Notes under the pieces: model-generated
Seen by the model: the letters and a program-made list of their open reading frames with translations, nothing else
Told to the model about the DNA's origin: nothing
The model's database searches: none
Translations under genes and position numbers: made by a program
NCBI RefSeq assembly: GCF_900182935.1
Contig: NZ_FXUE01000002.1
Coordinates: forward strand, 496,001 to 560,000
Direction: 5' to 3'
From: Fibrobacter sp. UWB10
GTDB lineage: Bacteria > Fibrobacterota > Fibrobacteria > Fibrobacterales > Fibrobacteraceae
Length of the DNA: 64,000 nucleotides
Shown here: piece by piece, positions 8,776 through 18,318 of the stretch
How the letters are laid out: each line of letters starts with the position of its first letter
Numbering within the stretch: the stretch's first letter is position 1

Positions 8776-9945
8776 CTATTCTTTCCACGGCGCTTCGCTG
8801 CGTTCTTTTTGTTTTTGCTCGTGGGCTTCGCGTTTTTTATGCCAGGCAGCAAGCTGTTCCTTGAAGGCTTCCTTCAGGCGTTCCATGCCGATGTTTTCGC
8901 GGGCGCTCACCTGGATAGCTTCGGGGTAATTTTCGAGAAGTTCCGTGCGGCGGGCTTCGTCGCAGACTTCGGCCTTGTTGAAAACGCGAATTCTCGGCGT
9001 TTCGGGGCTGATAATGCCTTCGAGTGTGCGGTGGGTGACTTCCAAGTGTTCGCGGTAGTCGGGGGCAGAACCGTCGACCACCTCTAAAATGCAGTCTGCA
9101 TGCGAGGCGACCCCGAGAGTGCTCTTGAAGGTCTCAATTAAGTTGTGCGGAAGTTTACGGATAAAACCAACGGTGTCGGATAGAATGATGTTTTCGCCGT
9201 CCAGATAGAGCTTTCGGGTGGTGCTATCGAGCGTTGCGAACAGTTTGTCTTCGACATACACATCGGCGCCTGTCAGGCGGTTTGTGAGCGTAGACTTGCC
9301 GGCGTTGGTATAACCTACAATACCGATATGGAATATGTCGTTTCGGTTTTCAGCCTGGCTTTCGCGGGCATCTTCAATCTTTTCGAGCTTCTTTTTGAGT
9401 TCCTGGATGCGTTTGCGGATCATGCGACGGTCCGTTTCGAGCTGGGTTTCGCCCGGGCCCTTGGTGCCGATACCGCCATTGTGCTGGCGGCAAAGGTGGG
9501 TCCACGCACCGGTCAGGCGCGGCATCATGTATTGGAGCTGCGCCACTTCGACCATCAGGCGGCTTTCTGCCGTTACGGCATGCTTTGCAAAAATGTCGAG
9601 AATAAGACCTGTGCGGTCCAAAACCTTGATTCCCGGGAGTCGCTGTTCCAAGTTGCGAACCTGAGAGCCCGAAAGGTCGTCGTCGAATACGACCATCTTG
9701 GCATCGAGTTCAGCAAGGGCGTGCTTGACTTCGTTTACCTTGCCTTCGCCAATGAGGGTTGCGGGGCTAAAATTCTGTACGCGCTGCAAAAAACTCTGTA
9801 CGACTTCGGCACCTGCAGTCTCAGCAAGTCTACCGAGTTCTGCAAGTTGTTCGGTGGCAAGCCAGGGGCGCACTTTCGGCGTTGAAATTCCTACGAGAAT
9901 GCAGCGCTCCTTTTGGGGCTTGTGTTCTATGGTCAAATCCTTCAT
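8776..9945 (-). CDS. hflX: Ribosome-associated GTPase HflX
   Basis: 389 residues. HflX splits stalled or hibernating ribosomes. The N-terminal HflX domain contains LIGEGKVNEV and VFDDDLSGSQVRNLEQ, the linker has GIGTKGPGETQLETDRR, a signature of the family, then a coiled helix (RIQELKKKLEKIED). The G domain has GYTNAGKST (G1), DSTTRK (G2), DTVGFI (G3), FNKAE (G4). The C-terminus is a short Lys/Glu tail ending EAPWKE. It starts 57 bases from the divergent sensor kinase gene, so the two share a promoter region. Confidence 0.95.
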   Translation of the reverse strand: MKDLTIEHKPQKERCILVGISTPKVRPWLATEQLAELGRLAETAGAEVVQSFLQRVQNFSPATLIGEGKVNEVKHALAELDAKMVVFDDDLSGSQVRNLEQRLPGIKVLDRTGLILDIFAKHAVTAESRLMVEVAQLQYMMPRLTGAWTHLCRQHNGGIGTKGPGETQLETDRRMIRKRIQELKKKLEKIEDARESQAENRNDIFHIGIVGYTNAGKSTLTNRLTGADVYVEDKLFATLDSTTRKLYLDGENIILSDTVGFIRKLPHNLIETFKSTLGVASHADCILEVVDGSAPDYREHLEVTHRTLEGIISPETPRIRVFNKAEVCDEARRTELLENYPEAIQVSARENIGMERLKEAFKEQLAAWHKKREAHEQKQKERSEAPWKE

Positions 9946-9950
9946 ACGAG

Positions 9951-9979
9951 CTACATATTAGAAAACTTTTTGTTATAAT
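9951..9979 (+). promoter_or_regulatory. Extended -10 promoter for the hybrid sensor kinase
   Basis: TGTTATAAT at 9971-9979 is a consensus extended -10 element (TG, one base, TATAAT), 24 bases before the ATG at 10003. The -35 position is weak, as is common with extended -10 promoters. Confidence 0.5.
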
Positions 9980-10002
9980 TGCACTATATATTTTGAATTG
10001 CT

Positions 10003-12579
10003 ATGAAAAAGATTAAGTTAAAACGCTGGATGCCTTTGAGCCCTGCTATTGTAGTGGTTGCAATCGCTGTTGTGGTTCTAGTTTTTGTTTATGCTGTCAT
10101 GGCTCGTGAATCTTATTTTAAACAAGTCGAAGAATCGATAGCGCAAGAAACAAAGCGTATCGCTTCGGAAATCACGAGCACAATGAATTATGCCAAGAGC
10201 AGTGTTAAATTGGTGTCTCAGTCGGTTTCAAAGAAAATGGATGGTCCCGAATTGCGTCGCTCGGAATCGATTTTTTTGGCGATGATGGATGAAGTTCCTT
10301 TTTCGAGAATCGATTATATCCGTAAAGACGGCCTGAAACTCTCTTACGACGAAGAACCGGTCGATGTTTCTGAAAGCGAATTTTTCCGCTTGGGAATGAC
10401 GGGGAAATCGGGTATATGGATTGATTATAAGACAAAAGCTTATAATGAATCTAGAATCAACGTCTATACTCCGTTGTATTACGGTAAAAACGTCATTGGT
10501 GTGATTTCGGGAATTTTGGGTGGCAAAAAAGACATTTTGCCGATGCTCAATTATACGGTAGGTGGGGAACGGACTGTTGTTCTCCTTTGCGATCACCAAT
10601 TGAATATTATTGCATCAAATATCGTTGATAACGATTATGGCGCCTCTTTTGAAAAACGTGCCCAGGAATTCTTTCCGCCAGAAATATTTGACCAGTTTAA
10701 AAAGAATGCGGTAATCAAGGAACCTAAGGCGTTTAGGTTCTCGACGGTTTATGGAACATCTATTGCTTGTGTGATGCCGACTAACGAACTGGGTTGGTTC
10801 GTGGTGCAAATGGTACCGTATCATGTACTTTCTAATGCGACCAAGGTGATTGCATTTAAAGCTCTCTTTGCACTTTTGTTTGTGCTGTTGTTCTTTATCA
10901 TATATGTCCATTCCGTTTACCGTACCAATCGTCGCTTGCGTAATGAAATGGAAGGCAAGCACTTGAACGTGATTAATGCGCTTACGGATTCTTACGGCAG
11001 TGCATTCGTGATTGATTCCAAGACGGGGCAGAGTGAATGTTATTGCATTGATCAGTATGTGTCGCGTTACATGCAAGATGCTTTTGACAAGGCTCCGCTT
11101 TATGACCAGTTCATGTCTTTGTACGTGAATCGTATGGTGCTGCTCGATGATCGTTCTCTATTTGACCGTGTAGTCACCTTGGAACGCCTGAATCGTGAAT
11201 TTTTGAAGCATAACCGCTTTGAATACATTTATCGAATTTCAAGAGGCGGCGTTATCCATTACATGCAGATTCATTATGTAAAGCCTTCTAAGGATCGCCC
11301 CGAAATTGTCATGGGTATTAAGGTTATCGATGAATCCATGAATGCCGAACTTGAAAAGCGTAAGGAACTGAACGAACAGCGCGTGGCGCTTGTGAAGGCT
11401 CTGGATCGTGCTCAACGTGCAGATAAGGCAAAGTCGAATTTCTTGTTTAATATCAGCCATGACCTCCGTACTCCGATGAATGCGGTGCTTGGCTATAGTT
11501 CGCTTGCCCAGAAGTACTTGCTGAACAAGAACTTCCCCGAAGCAGAAACGTCGCTGTTGAATTATTACTTGGGTTGCATTCAGTCTGCAGGTACTTTGTT
11601 GCTCGACATGATCAATTCAGTCTTGTGCCTTACGACGATTGAATCGGGTTATGAAAAGCTTGAAGAACGTCCGGTGCTTACGGCTGCGTTGAGCGAAGAC
11701 CTGATTACGACTTTCGAACAGAGCGCAAGACAAAAGAATGTCATGCTGCAAGTTTCGAGAAATATTAAGACTCGTTGCGTGAATGTTGATAAGGTCAAGT
11801 TCCACCAGATTCTTTTGAATATTGTAAGCAACGCTATCAAGTATACACGTGCTGGCGGGCTTGTTCGTATTTCGATGCGCGATTTTCCGCATGAAAATCC
11901 CGAAATGAGCAATATCGAAATGGTTGTCGAAGATACGGGCGTGGGCATTTCAGAAGAATTCTTGCCGAAGGTCTTTGAACTTTTTGAACGCGAACAATCT
12001 GCTCTTACTCGCGGTATTGATGGCACTGGGCTTGGACTTTGCATTGTAAAGAAGTTGGTCGACTTGATGCACGGTACGGTCAAGATTTCAAGCCGCGTGG
12101 GTGAAGGTACCCGTGTGGTGGTCGTGATACCGCTCCGAATCGCCGAAGACGATGCCGACACGAAGATGCTTGATTTCTCGCCGTTTAAGAAAGTTCTTGC
12201 CGGTAAACATATTCTATTGGCCGACGACGATCCGCAAACCTGCGAAATTGTTTCGTTCATGCTTAAGAGTGTCGATGCCGAAGTCGTTTGCGTCAATAGT
12301 GGCGATGATTGCTATCGAAAGATTGATGTGTCGCCGACAGGTTCCTTTGACGTTGTGCTGATGGACATGAAAATGCCGAAGGGTAACGGTTTTGAAACGA
12401 CGGCGCTCATTCGTAAAATGGCAGACCATCGCAAATCGGAATTGCCCATTATTGCTCTTTCGGCAAGTGCGTTTGAAGAAGAAAAGCAGGCTGCTTTTGA
12501 TGCCGGTGTGAACGGACACGTTGCAAAACCGATTGATTTCACGGAATTGTTCGCGTTGATTACACGCTTGGTAAAGTAA
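10003..12579 (+). CDS. Hybrid sensor histidine kinase with periplasmic Cache-like sensor and receiver
   Basis: 858 residues. Helix 1 at about 14-37 and helix 2 at about 283-306 bracket a ~245-residue periplasmic domain with dCache features (RKDGLKLSYD, GKSGIWIDYK, RINVYTPLYYGKNVIGVISG), so it probably binds a small extracellular ligand. A PAS-like region follows (315-455), then HisKA with the phospho-acceptor in NISHDLRTPMNA (His486), HATPase with NAIKYT, DTGVGIS and GTGLGLCIVKKL, and a C-terminal receiver with acidic DDD and phospho-acceptor Asp788 (VLMDMKMP). No DNA-binding output is fused. It is 6 bases upstream of a peptide importer permease, which suggests that it senses or responds to peptides or the nutrients imported, but that is inference. 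Confidence 0.9.
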   Translation: MKKIKLKRWMPLSPAIVVVAIAVVVLVFVYAVMARESYFKQVEESIAQETKRIASEITSTMNYAKSSVKLVSQSVSKKMDGPELRRSESIFLAMMDEVPFSRIDYIRKDGLKLSYDEEPVDVSESEFFRLGMTGKSGIWIDYKTKAYNESRINVYTPLYYGKNVIGVISGILGGKKDILPMLNYTVGGERTVVLLCDHQLNIIASNIVDNDYGASFEKRAQEFFPPEIFDQFKKNAVIKEPKAFRFSTVYGTSIACVMPTNELGWFVVQMVPYHVLSNATKVIAFKALFALLFVLLFFIIYVHSVYRTNRRLRNEMEGKHLNVINALTDSYGSAFVIDSKTGQSECYCIDQYVSRYMQDAFDKAPLYDQFMSLYVNRMVLLDDRSLFDRVVTLERLNREFLKHNRFEYIYRISRGGVIHYMQIHYVKPSKDRPEIVMGIKVIDESMNAELEKRKELNEQRVALVKALDRAQRADKAKSNFLFNISHDLRTPMNAVLGYSSLAQKYLLNKNFPEAETSLLNYYLGCIQSAGTLLLDMINSVLCLTTIESGYEKLEERPVLTAALSEDLITTFEQSARQKNVMLQVSRNIKTRCVNVDKVKFHQILLNIVSNAIKYTRAGGLVRISMRDFPHENPEMSNIEMVVEDTGVGISEEFLPKVFELFEREQSALTRGIDGTGLGLCIVKKLVDLMHGTVKISSRVGEGTRVVVVIPLRIAEDDADTKMLDFSPFKKVLAGKHILLADDDPQTCEIVSFMLKSVDAEVVCVNSGDDCYRKIDVSPTGSFDVVLMDMKMPKGNGFETTALIRKMADHRKSELPIIALSASAFEEEKQAAFDAGVNGHVAKPIDFTELFALITRLVK

Positions 12580-12585
12580 GGGATT

Positions 12586-13665
12586 ATGAAAATTCGCCTG
12601 ACACAAGAAACTTTGAATCGACTCAAGCGTTTCCGCAAGAACAAGCGTGCGTTTTGGTCTTTGATTGTACTTGTGGTTGCGTATCTGTTGTCACTCACGA
12701 GCCCGTGGACCGTCAATGACGAACCGATTTTTATGCGCTACGAAGGCAAAACCTATTTCCCTGCTTTTGTGCGTTATAGCGAAAAAGATTTTGGTGGTGA
12801 ATACCAGACGGAACAAGATTACGCCAAGCTTTTTGAAACGGTTCGGGAATGCGAAGAAGATGCGGCCGAAGGCTTTACTCGTGCCGGTGGCTGCCCGGAC
12901 GTTTGGGCGATTATGCCCCCGATTGCGCATGACCCTTTGAAAGCGGACTTGAGCGAAGACGGAACGCCTCCGTTTGCGCCGAGTGCAAGGCATTGGCTCG
13001 GAACTGATAGCAATGGCCGTGACGTACTTGCTCGCTTGATTCATGGATTCCGCATTTGCATTAGCTTCAGTTTGCTCTTGACTTTGCTCGGAACCTTCTT
13101 GGGCATTGTGATTGGCGGTATTCAAGGCTACCTTGGCAAGTTCTGGGATACCGGTATGCAGCGCTTTATTGAAATCTGGTCGTCGCTTCCGATGCTTTAC
13201 GTGGTGATTCTAATCGGTAGCATTTACGGCCGCAGTTTCTGGCTTTTGATTTTGATTATGGCGGCTTTCAACTGGATTTCGCTCAGCTATTACATGCGTG
13301 CGGAATTCTTGAAGCTGCGCGGCATGACTTACGTGCAGTCGGCCAAAGTCTTGGGCATGGGACACCGCCATATATTCTTCAAGGAAATCTTGCCGAATGC
13401 CATGACGCCCGTGGTCACGCTATTCCCGTTCACGCTGATTGGCGGAATCGGAAGCTTGACTTCGCTAGACTTTTTGGGCTTTGGCCTGCAACCGCCTACA
13501 CCTAGTTGGGGCGAACTCATGAGCCAGGGGCTCAACAACCTTTATGCGCCGTGGATTTCAGTCAGTACGGTAGCAGCACTCTTTGTAACGCTGTTGCTGA
13601 CTACGTTTGTGGGCGAAGGCGTGCGAGATGCAATGGATCCGAAGTCGGGAGATCGCTATTTATGA
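12586..13665 (+). CDS. yejE: Peptide ABC transporter permease (YejE/OppC-like)
   Basis: 359 residues. Inner-membrane permease of a Dpp/Opp/Yej-type importer. A first helix (about 24-42) is followed by a ~75-residue periplasmic insertion containing FPAFVRYSEKDFGGEYQTE, a hallmark of the YejE branch (microcin C/oligopeptide uptake), then HWLGTDSNGRDVLARLIHGFR and five helices with the EAA-type loop around YVQSAKVLGMGHRHIFFKEILPNA. It overlaps the downstream ATPase start by four bases (ATGA). The usual partners YejA and YejB are not next to it. Confidence 0.87.
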   Translation: MKIRLTQETLNRLKRFRKNKRAFWSLIVLVVAYLLSLTSPWTVNDEPIFMRYEGKTYFPAFVRYSEKDFGGEYQTEQDYAKLFETVRECEEDAAEGFTRAGGCPDVWAIMPPIAHDPLKADLSEDGTPPFAPSARHWLGTDSNGRDVLARLIHGFRICISFSLLLTLLGTFLGIVIGGIQGYLGKFWDTGMQRFIEIWSSLPMLYVVILIGSIYGRSFWLLILIMAAFNWISLSYYMRAEFLKLRGMTYVQSAKVLGMGHRHIFFKEILPNAMTPVVTLFPFTLIGGIGSLTSLDFLGFGLQPPTPSWGELMSQGLNNLYAPWISVSTVAALFVTLLLTTFVGEGVRDAMDPKSGDRYL

Positions 13666-14669
13666 TTCCGGTTTTGCAGGTTCAAAATCTCTCGGTGGCT
13701 TTCGGGTTTGACAAGAATGGCAAACCTCGCGAAGGAATTACTCCGCTGCAGGTAACGGACAAGGTCTCGTTCGAAATCAATCAAGGCGAATTCTTTGCGC
13801 TGGTGGGTGAGTCTGGCTGCGGAAAGAGCGTGACTGCGATGAGCATTCTGCGTTTACTGCCGCAACCGAGTGCACAAATTGTCGAAGGCTCGGTGCTGTA
13901 TCGCGCAGGCGAAAATGCTGCGCCGGTGGATCTCGCGACGTTGCCGCTGGCCGAATTGCAGAAAGTCCGCGGCTCTGAAATTGCATGTATCTTTCAGGAG
14001 CCCATGCAGGCCTTGAATCCGGTGGTGACCATCAAAAAGCAATTGCTCGAAGTCTTCAAGTTCTGTGGTGGCAAGGGCAATCTTTTAGCCACCATTCGCG
14101 AAATGCTGACTCTTGCCGGCTTCAAGGATATTGACCGCGTTCTGGATTCGTATCCGCATGAGCTTTCGGGCGGCATGTTGCAGCGCGTCTGCATTGTGAT
14201 GGCTTTGCTTTCTAAACCCAAGCTCATTATCGCCGACGAACCGACTACGGCCTTGGATGTCACGGTGCAGGCGCAGGTGCTTGCGGTGCTCAAGGATATG
14301 GCGAACCGCACAGGGACGGCGGTGCTGTTGATTACGCATAATATGGGAATTGTGTCGCAGTATGCTGACCGAGTTGCCGTGATGTATGCGGGCCGCATTG
14401 TGGAAACGGGTCCCGTTCGCGATGTGATTGATTCTCCGATGCACCCGTACACGCAGGGCTTGCTGGCGGCTATTCCCGAGAACCATAGCGACATGCGTAC
14501 CATGAAGTCGATTCCGGGCTCGGTGCCGCATCCGCGCGACTTTGCGAAGGGTTGCCGCTTTGTCGACCGCTGCGAAAAATGCACCGAACAATGCCACAGC
14601 GACGAATTGCCGCCTCGCGTTATGGCGTCAAATTCTACTTCTCACGAAGCATTCTGTTTCGCGAAATAG
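13662..14669 (+). CDS. Peptide ABC transporter ATP-binding protein (DppD/OppD-like, single domain)
   Basis: 335 residues from the ATG that overlaps the yejE stop. It has Walker A GESGCGKSVTAMS, Q-loop FQEPMQALNP, signature LSGGMLQRVCI, Walker B LIIADEPTTALDV, the H-loop ITHNMGI and the C-terminal oligo_HPY-type extension with GSVPHPRDFAKGCRFVDRCEKC, whose four cysteines in such proteins bind an iron-sulfur cluster. YejF in E. coli carries two fused ATPase domains (about 530 residues); this protein has one, so another ATPase may be encoded elsewhere. Confidence 0.88.
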   Translation: MIPVLQVQNLSVAFGFDKNGKPREGITPLQVTDKVSFEINQGEFFALVGESGCGKSVTAMSILRLLPQPSAQIVEGSVLYRAGENAAPVDLATLPLAELQKVRGSEIACIFQEPMQALNPVVTIKKQLLEVFKFCGGKGNLLATIREMLTLAGFKDIDRVLDSYPHELSGGMLQRVCIVMALLSKPKLIIADEPTTALDVTVQAQVLAVLKDMANRTGTAVLLITHNMGIVSQYADRVAVMYAGRIVETGPVRDVIDSPMHPYTQGLLAAIPENHSDMRTMKSIPGSVPHPRDFAKGCRFVDRCEKCTEQCHSDELPPRVMASNSTSHEAFCFAK

Positions 14670-14681
14670 AAATCAATGTTA

Positions 14682-14939
14682 CCACACGGATTGTACAGTC
14701 ACTTCGTTCCTGTACCAAATGCTCGCTTCGGTCATGACAATACAAGTATTGTCGCGACACTCAGCTTATGCATTTGTTGGAAAACCTAACGGCATTTTAG
14801 AAAAAGTATATAAATAGATTTTACGTTAGTAAAATCGAATCAGTGTGGCATTAAAAAGATTCCTGTTGCTTGAAAAAAACTAACAACAGATTTTACGTTA
14901 GTAAAATCAGATCCGTGTGGTTCCAAAAGAATCTTGTTG
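14682..14939 (+). repeat. Structured repeat element, copy A (inverted relative to copy B)
   Basis: This non-coding element fills the gap between the importer ATPase and the convergent sirtuin gene. Positions 14682-14836 are an exact 155-base reverse complement of 20047-20201. It starts with CCACACGGAT and has the matching ATCCGTGTGG at 14911-14920, then an outer tail CCAAAAGAATCTTGTTG. Inside are potential hairpins GTACAG/CTGTAC, CAAATGC/GCATTTG enclosing GACAATAC/GTATTGTC, GTTGG/CCTAAC and GATTTTAC/GTAAAATC, i.e. a closed multi-branched fold. A 72-base unit starting AGATTTTACGTTAG is present twice in tandem (14816 and 14888), which copy B has once. Confidence 0.85.
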
Positions 14940-14946
14940 CCAACTA

Positions 14947-15648
14947 TTACTTAAAATTCTTGCACCACTTAGGCACAATGTCTGTGGCCTTGCCTTCCAC
15001 GAAAACATCCGTGTAAGGATCGCTTGCCGGAACTTCCAAATTCAAGCAAGTCACCTTGGCGCCAAAGCTCTTCGCGAAACTCTTGAAACCGGCGGCGGGG
15101 TAGACTACGCTACTCGTGCCAATGTACACGAAATCCTTACAGTGCCTTAGGGCGTCCTGGATTTCTTCCATGTAAAGAGGCTGCTCGCCAAAGAACACAA
15201 TGTCCGGGCGGCTCATGCCACCGCAGAACGGACAGCGCGTATCAAGCGTTTCTTCGCCTTCAAAAACGAATTCATGCTTCGGATTCTTTTCGCAAGTCAA
15301 GCGCATCAAGTCGCCGTGCATGTGCAACACGCGCTTGGAACCCGCGCGTTCATGCAAGTTGTCTACATTCTGCGTCACGAGCAAAAAGTCATCGCCCAAG
15401 CGTTCTTCGAGTTCCGCAAGCGCAAAATGAGCGGCGTTAGGCTCATGTTCCTTGAGACCCTTGCGCAAGAAGTTGTAGAAGTCTTTCACGCGCTTCTTGT
15501 CACGGTAATAACCTTCGGGCGTGCACACGTCATCAATGTTTTCGTGTTCCCACATGCCATCGTTACCGCGGAAGGTTCGCAGGCCCGATTCAGCGCTAAT
15601 GCCTGCGCCAGTTAATACCACAAGTCTCGGAAATTTGGTAGAAGTCAT
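14947..15648 (-). CDS. cobB: NAD-dependent protein deacylase, sirtuin (Sir2/CobB)
   Basis: 233 residues. Removes acetyl or acyl groups from lysines using NAD. Motifs: TGAGISAESGLRTFRG (NAD binding), TQNVDNLHERAG, catalytic His in LHMHGDL, a zinc-binding set with TCEKN and CPFCGG, and FFGEQP, YIGTSSVVYPAAGF, LNLE. The length and the zinc region with only three evident Cys fit the class III (Sirt5-like) branch, which often prefers succinyl or malonyl groups; this is inference. Its start codon shares one base with the stop of the upstream M20 dipeptidase. The stop is 7 bases from repeat copy A. Confidence 0.92.
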   Translation of the reverse strand: MTSTKFPRLVVLTGAGISAESGLRTFRGNDGMWEHENIDDVCTPEGYYRDKKRVKDFYNFLRKGLKEHEPNAAHFALAELEERLGDDFLLVTQNVDNLHERAGSKRVLHMHGDLMRLTCEKNPKHEFVFEGEETLDTRCPFCGGMSRPDIVFFGEQPLYMEEIQDALRHCKDFVYIGTSSVVYPAAGFKSFAKSFGAKVTCLNLEVPASDPYTDVFVEGKATDIVPKWCKNFK

Positions 15649-17033
15649 TAGCAGATTCCTCCAAAGAAAAGGGTCTCGGCTACAATACCGTGCTCGAAGT
15701 CGGGCAGGTAAAGGCTTTCATTTTCACCGTGGGCGTTGCATTCGGGGTCTTCAAGCCCTGTCAGCAGAATAGGAATGTCGCCGAAGGTGTTGCGGAATAG
15801 TTCTGCGCCCGGAATGCTTGCGCCGCAGCCGATAAACTTGGTCTCGGCGTTGTAGGCGGTCGCCATCGATTCGCTCATTTTCTGGAAGAACGGGTGAGCG
15901 GTATCGGTCACAAACGGGTTTGCGCCATCTTCGGTCACAATGCTGCATTGTAGCCCGTAAGGCACTTGCGCCTGCAAAAATTCCACCAGCTGCTGGGTGG
16001 CAATGTCTGCGTCCATGCCGGGGGCAAGGCGAATACCAATGCGGGCGTAGGCGCTGTTCTGCAGAACGTTTCCGGCGTTCATGCGGCTACCGACTTCTAT
16101 CGCGGTCACCACAAGCGAAGGCCTGCGCCACAGCGACAAGAGAATCTCGTCTTCGGGCACCTTGAGCTGTACGCTGTCCAAAACACCGCCATCGTTTCTG
16201 AAAATCTTTTCGGTCATGCCGAGACTCTTGTACGAGGCGAGTTCTGCTTCCGTCGGTGGCACGAGCGTGTCTTCGAAATTCGGAATTAAAATGTTGCCCT
16301 TGCCGTCGGTCAAGTTTGCAATCATGCGGCAAAGCACTTGACCGGGGTCAGGAATCGGGCCAGACCAGCTGCCAGAATGGAGCGGAGCCTTGGTCGCCTT
16401 GAGTTCCACGTTCACGGCACTCATGCCGCGGAGCGTCGTGGTAATCGAGGGCGTGCCCTTTGCAAAGTTTCCGAGGTCAGCCACAATCACGGCGTCGCAT
16501 TTCAGAAGCTCGGCGTATTTTTTCAAAATCGTTTCAAAGCCTGCGCTGCCAGATTCCTCTTCGCCTTCAATCAAAAACTTGAGGTTCGGACCGTCATTCT
16601 TCTTCCAGGCGCGAACCTGTTCCAGAGCGGCTAGGTGGGTCACGATGCCGGCCTTGTCGTCGGCGGTGCCGCGGCCAAAAAGTCGGTCGCCTTGCTGGCT
16701 TGCTTCAAAAGGCTTGGTGTTCCACAGCAATTCGCGCATGGGGGGCTGCACATCGTGGTGGGCGTACAAGAGCACAGTTGGCTTATCGGGGCTTGTCAAG
16801 CTTTCGCCGTATACAGAGGGGCGACCGCTCGGCGGTAACAAAAATTGTACGTTGGTTAGGCCTGCGTCCAAAAACAGCTTTTTTACGGCTTCGGCCGATT
16901 CCAACACGTATTTCTGGTCAAAATTGTCAAAACTGATCGAAGGAATTCGTACCAGATCACTTAAAGTCTTGATATAATCCGGCATTTTAGAGTGAATTGC
17001 CGAAACGATAGAATCAATTGTTTTCTGTTCCAT
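15648..17033 (-). CDS. M20 family dipeptidase
   Basis: 461 residues from the ATG at 17033 (an in-frame ATG at 17057 is an alternative). Zinc-dependent cytosolic peptidase of the M20A/CNDP type. Metal ligands and catalytic residues visible: YAHHDVQPP, GRGTADDKAG, EGEEESGS, a dimerisation lid domain in the middle (NVELKATKAPLHSGSWSGPIPDP) and NAHGENE near the end. Upstream of and translationally coupled to cobB. Its promoter region is shared with the divergent dihydroorotate dehydrogenase gene. Confidence 0.9.
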   Translation of the reverse strand: MEQKTIDSIVSAIHSKMPDYIKTLSDLVRIPSISFDNFDQKYVLESAEAVKKLFLDAGLTNVQFLLPPSGRPSVYGESLTSPDKPTVLLYAHHDVQPPMRELLWNTKPFEASQQGDRLFGRGTADDKAGIVTHLAALEQVRAWKKNDGPNLKFLIEGEEESGSAGFETILKKYAELLKCDAVIVADLGNFAKGTPSITTTLRGMSAVNVELKATKAPLHSGSWSGPIPDPGQVLCRMIANLTDGKGNILIPNFEDTLVPPTEAELASYKSLGMTEKIFRNDGGVLDSVQLKVPEDEILLSLWRRPSLVVTAIEVGSRMNAGNVLQNSAYARIGIRLAPGMDADIATQQLVEFLQAQVPYGLQCSIVTEDGANPFVTDTAHPFFQKMSESMATAYNAETKFIGCGASIPGAELFRNTFGDIPILLTGLEDPECNAHGENESLYLPDFEHGIVAETLFFGGIC

Positions 17034-17128
17034 ACTGTTCAATAAAATAGTAAACATCTTTAAAAATGGTCGTTGGAGATAGATATTTTCTATTTTTTAG
17101 CCTGTAAGTTTTGGCAAAAGGAATTCCC

Positions 17129-18316
17129 ATGTCTTTCAACTGCGTGAATCACGAATATTACCTGAACTTTGGCGACCGCATGCTTGCGCTGATTCGCCGC
17201 ATTTTTCACAAATATCCCGAATTCCGTCACGATTCTTTTAAACATGTCGCAAGGCTTGCTCCGTATATCCCGTTTTTGGGCGGTCGACCGGACTTGAGCA
17301 AGACCCTCAAGCGCGTTATTACCTTCCCGGACCACAGTAATTCTCTGTACCTCGGTTGCCCCATTATTCTGGCAGCAGGAGCTAACAAGACTGCCAAGCG
17401 CATTTGCGACTATGCGAACATGGGCTTTGGCGGCATTACGGTTGGAACCGCGACCCGCAAGTTCCGCGAAGGCAACACGCACCGCCCGCGTATCGGTTTT
17501 CTTGAAAATGACCGCGCTATTCACAATAGCATGGGCCTCAACAACGAAGGTGTCGAAGTCATTGCACGCCGTGCCGATGAACAACTGATGAAGGCTCACA
17601 AGGTGGGGCTTTGCGTAGGCGTGTCTGTGGCCGAAACCCCGGGCCTTACCGACGACGAAGAAAAGCTGAAGGACTTGCTCGAAAGTTTTGCCATCGCTTA
17701 CAAGGCGGGCGACTTTATCGAAATCAATTTGAGCTGCCCCAATACCGGCGAATCTCGCGTAGACATGGACTTGTCGCTGACCGAACGCATTTTCGGCGAA
17801 ATCATGAAGTACCGCAATGCCCAGGCGATTCGCAAGGCTGTGTATGCCAAAATCAGCCCCGACCTGTCGGAACGCCACTTGGTGAACGTGATGGACATGA
17901 TTGTGCGCACGGGCGTGAACGGTGTGGTGGTTGGCAATACTTACCCGACCAAAAAGATGAGCGAACTTCCGGTTGAAACCAAGTTCGAAGACTTGACTCC
18001 GCTTCGCGCTGATGGCGACTGCGGTGGTATGTCGGGCAGACCGCTCTACGAAAACATGATGTGGAATGTGACCTACATCCGTAAGCATTACCCGGAAATC
18101 AGCGTGATTGCTTGCGGTGGCATTGACCACGGCTTCAAGATTTTTGATTTGATTAAGCTTGGTGTCGATGCGGTGGAATGCTATTCTGTGGTGGCCTTCC
18201 GCTGGATGGCTGCACACGCCATGCGTAAAGAACTCGAAGCGGCTCTCTTTGAACTGGGCTACAAGACTCTTTCGGATTACGACGACCACAATCCCAAGCA
18301 AACTAAAGCTGTTTGA
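17129..18316 (+). CDS. pyrD: Dihydroorotate dehydrogenase-like flavoprotein
   Basis: 395 residues from the ATG at 17129, preceded by AAAAGGA. An FMN-binding barrel that would oxidise dihydroorotate to orotate in pyrimidine synthesis. Visible features: NKTAKRICDYANMGFGGITVGT near the FMN phosphate, INLSCPNTGE with the catalytic Ser region of membrane/quinone class 2 enzymes, YAKISPD with the FMN-contacting Lys, VVGNTY, and IACGGID. It is longer at both ends than class 1 enzymes. The TGA stop is 2 bases before the next start, so it is cotranscribed with the PDZ-thioredoxin gene. Confidence 0.82.
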   Translation: MSFNCVNHEYYLNFGDRMLALIRRIFHKYPEFRHDSFKHVARLAPYIPFLGGRPDLSKTLKRVITFPDHSNSLYLGCPIILAAGANKTAKRICDYANMGFGGITVGTATRKFREGNTHRPRIGFLENDRAIHNSMGLNNEGVEVIARRADEQLMKAHKVGLCVGVSVAETPGLTDDEEKLKDLLESFAIAYKAGDFIEINLSCPNTGESRVDMDLSLTERIFGEIMKYRNAQAIRKAVYAKISPDLSERHLVNVMDMIVRTGVNGVVVGNTYPTKKMSELPVETKFEDLTPLRADGDCGGMSGRPLYENMMWNVTYIRKHYPEISVIACGGIDHGFKIFDLIKLGVDAVECYSVVAFRWMAAHAMRKELEAALFELGYKTLSDYDDHNPKQTKAV

Positions 18317-18318
18317 TC

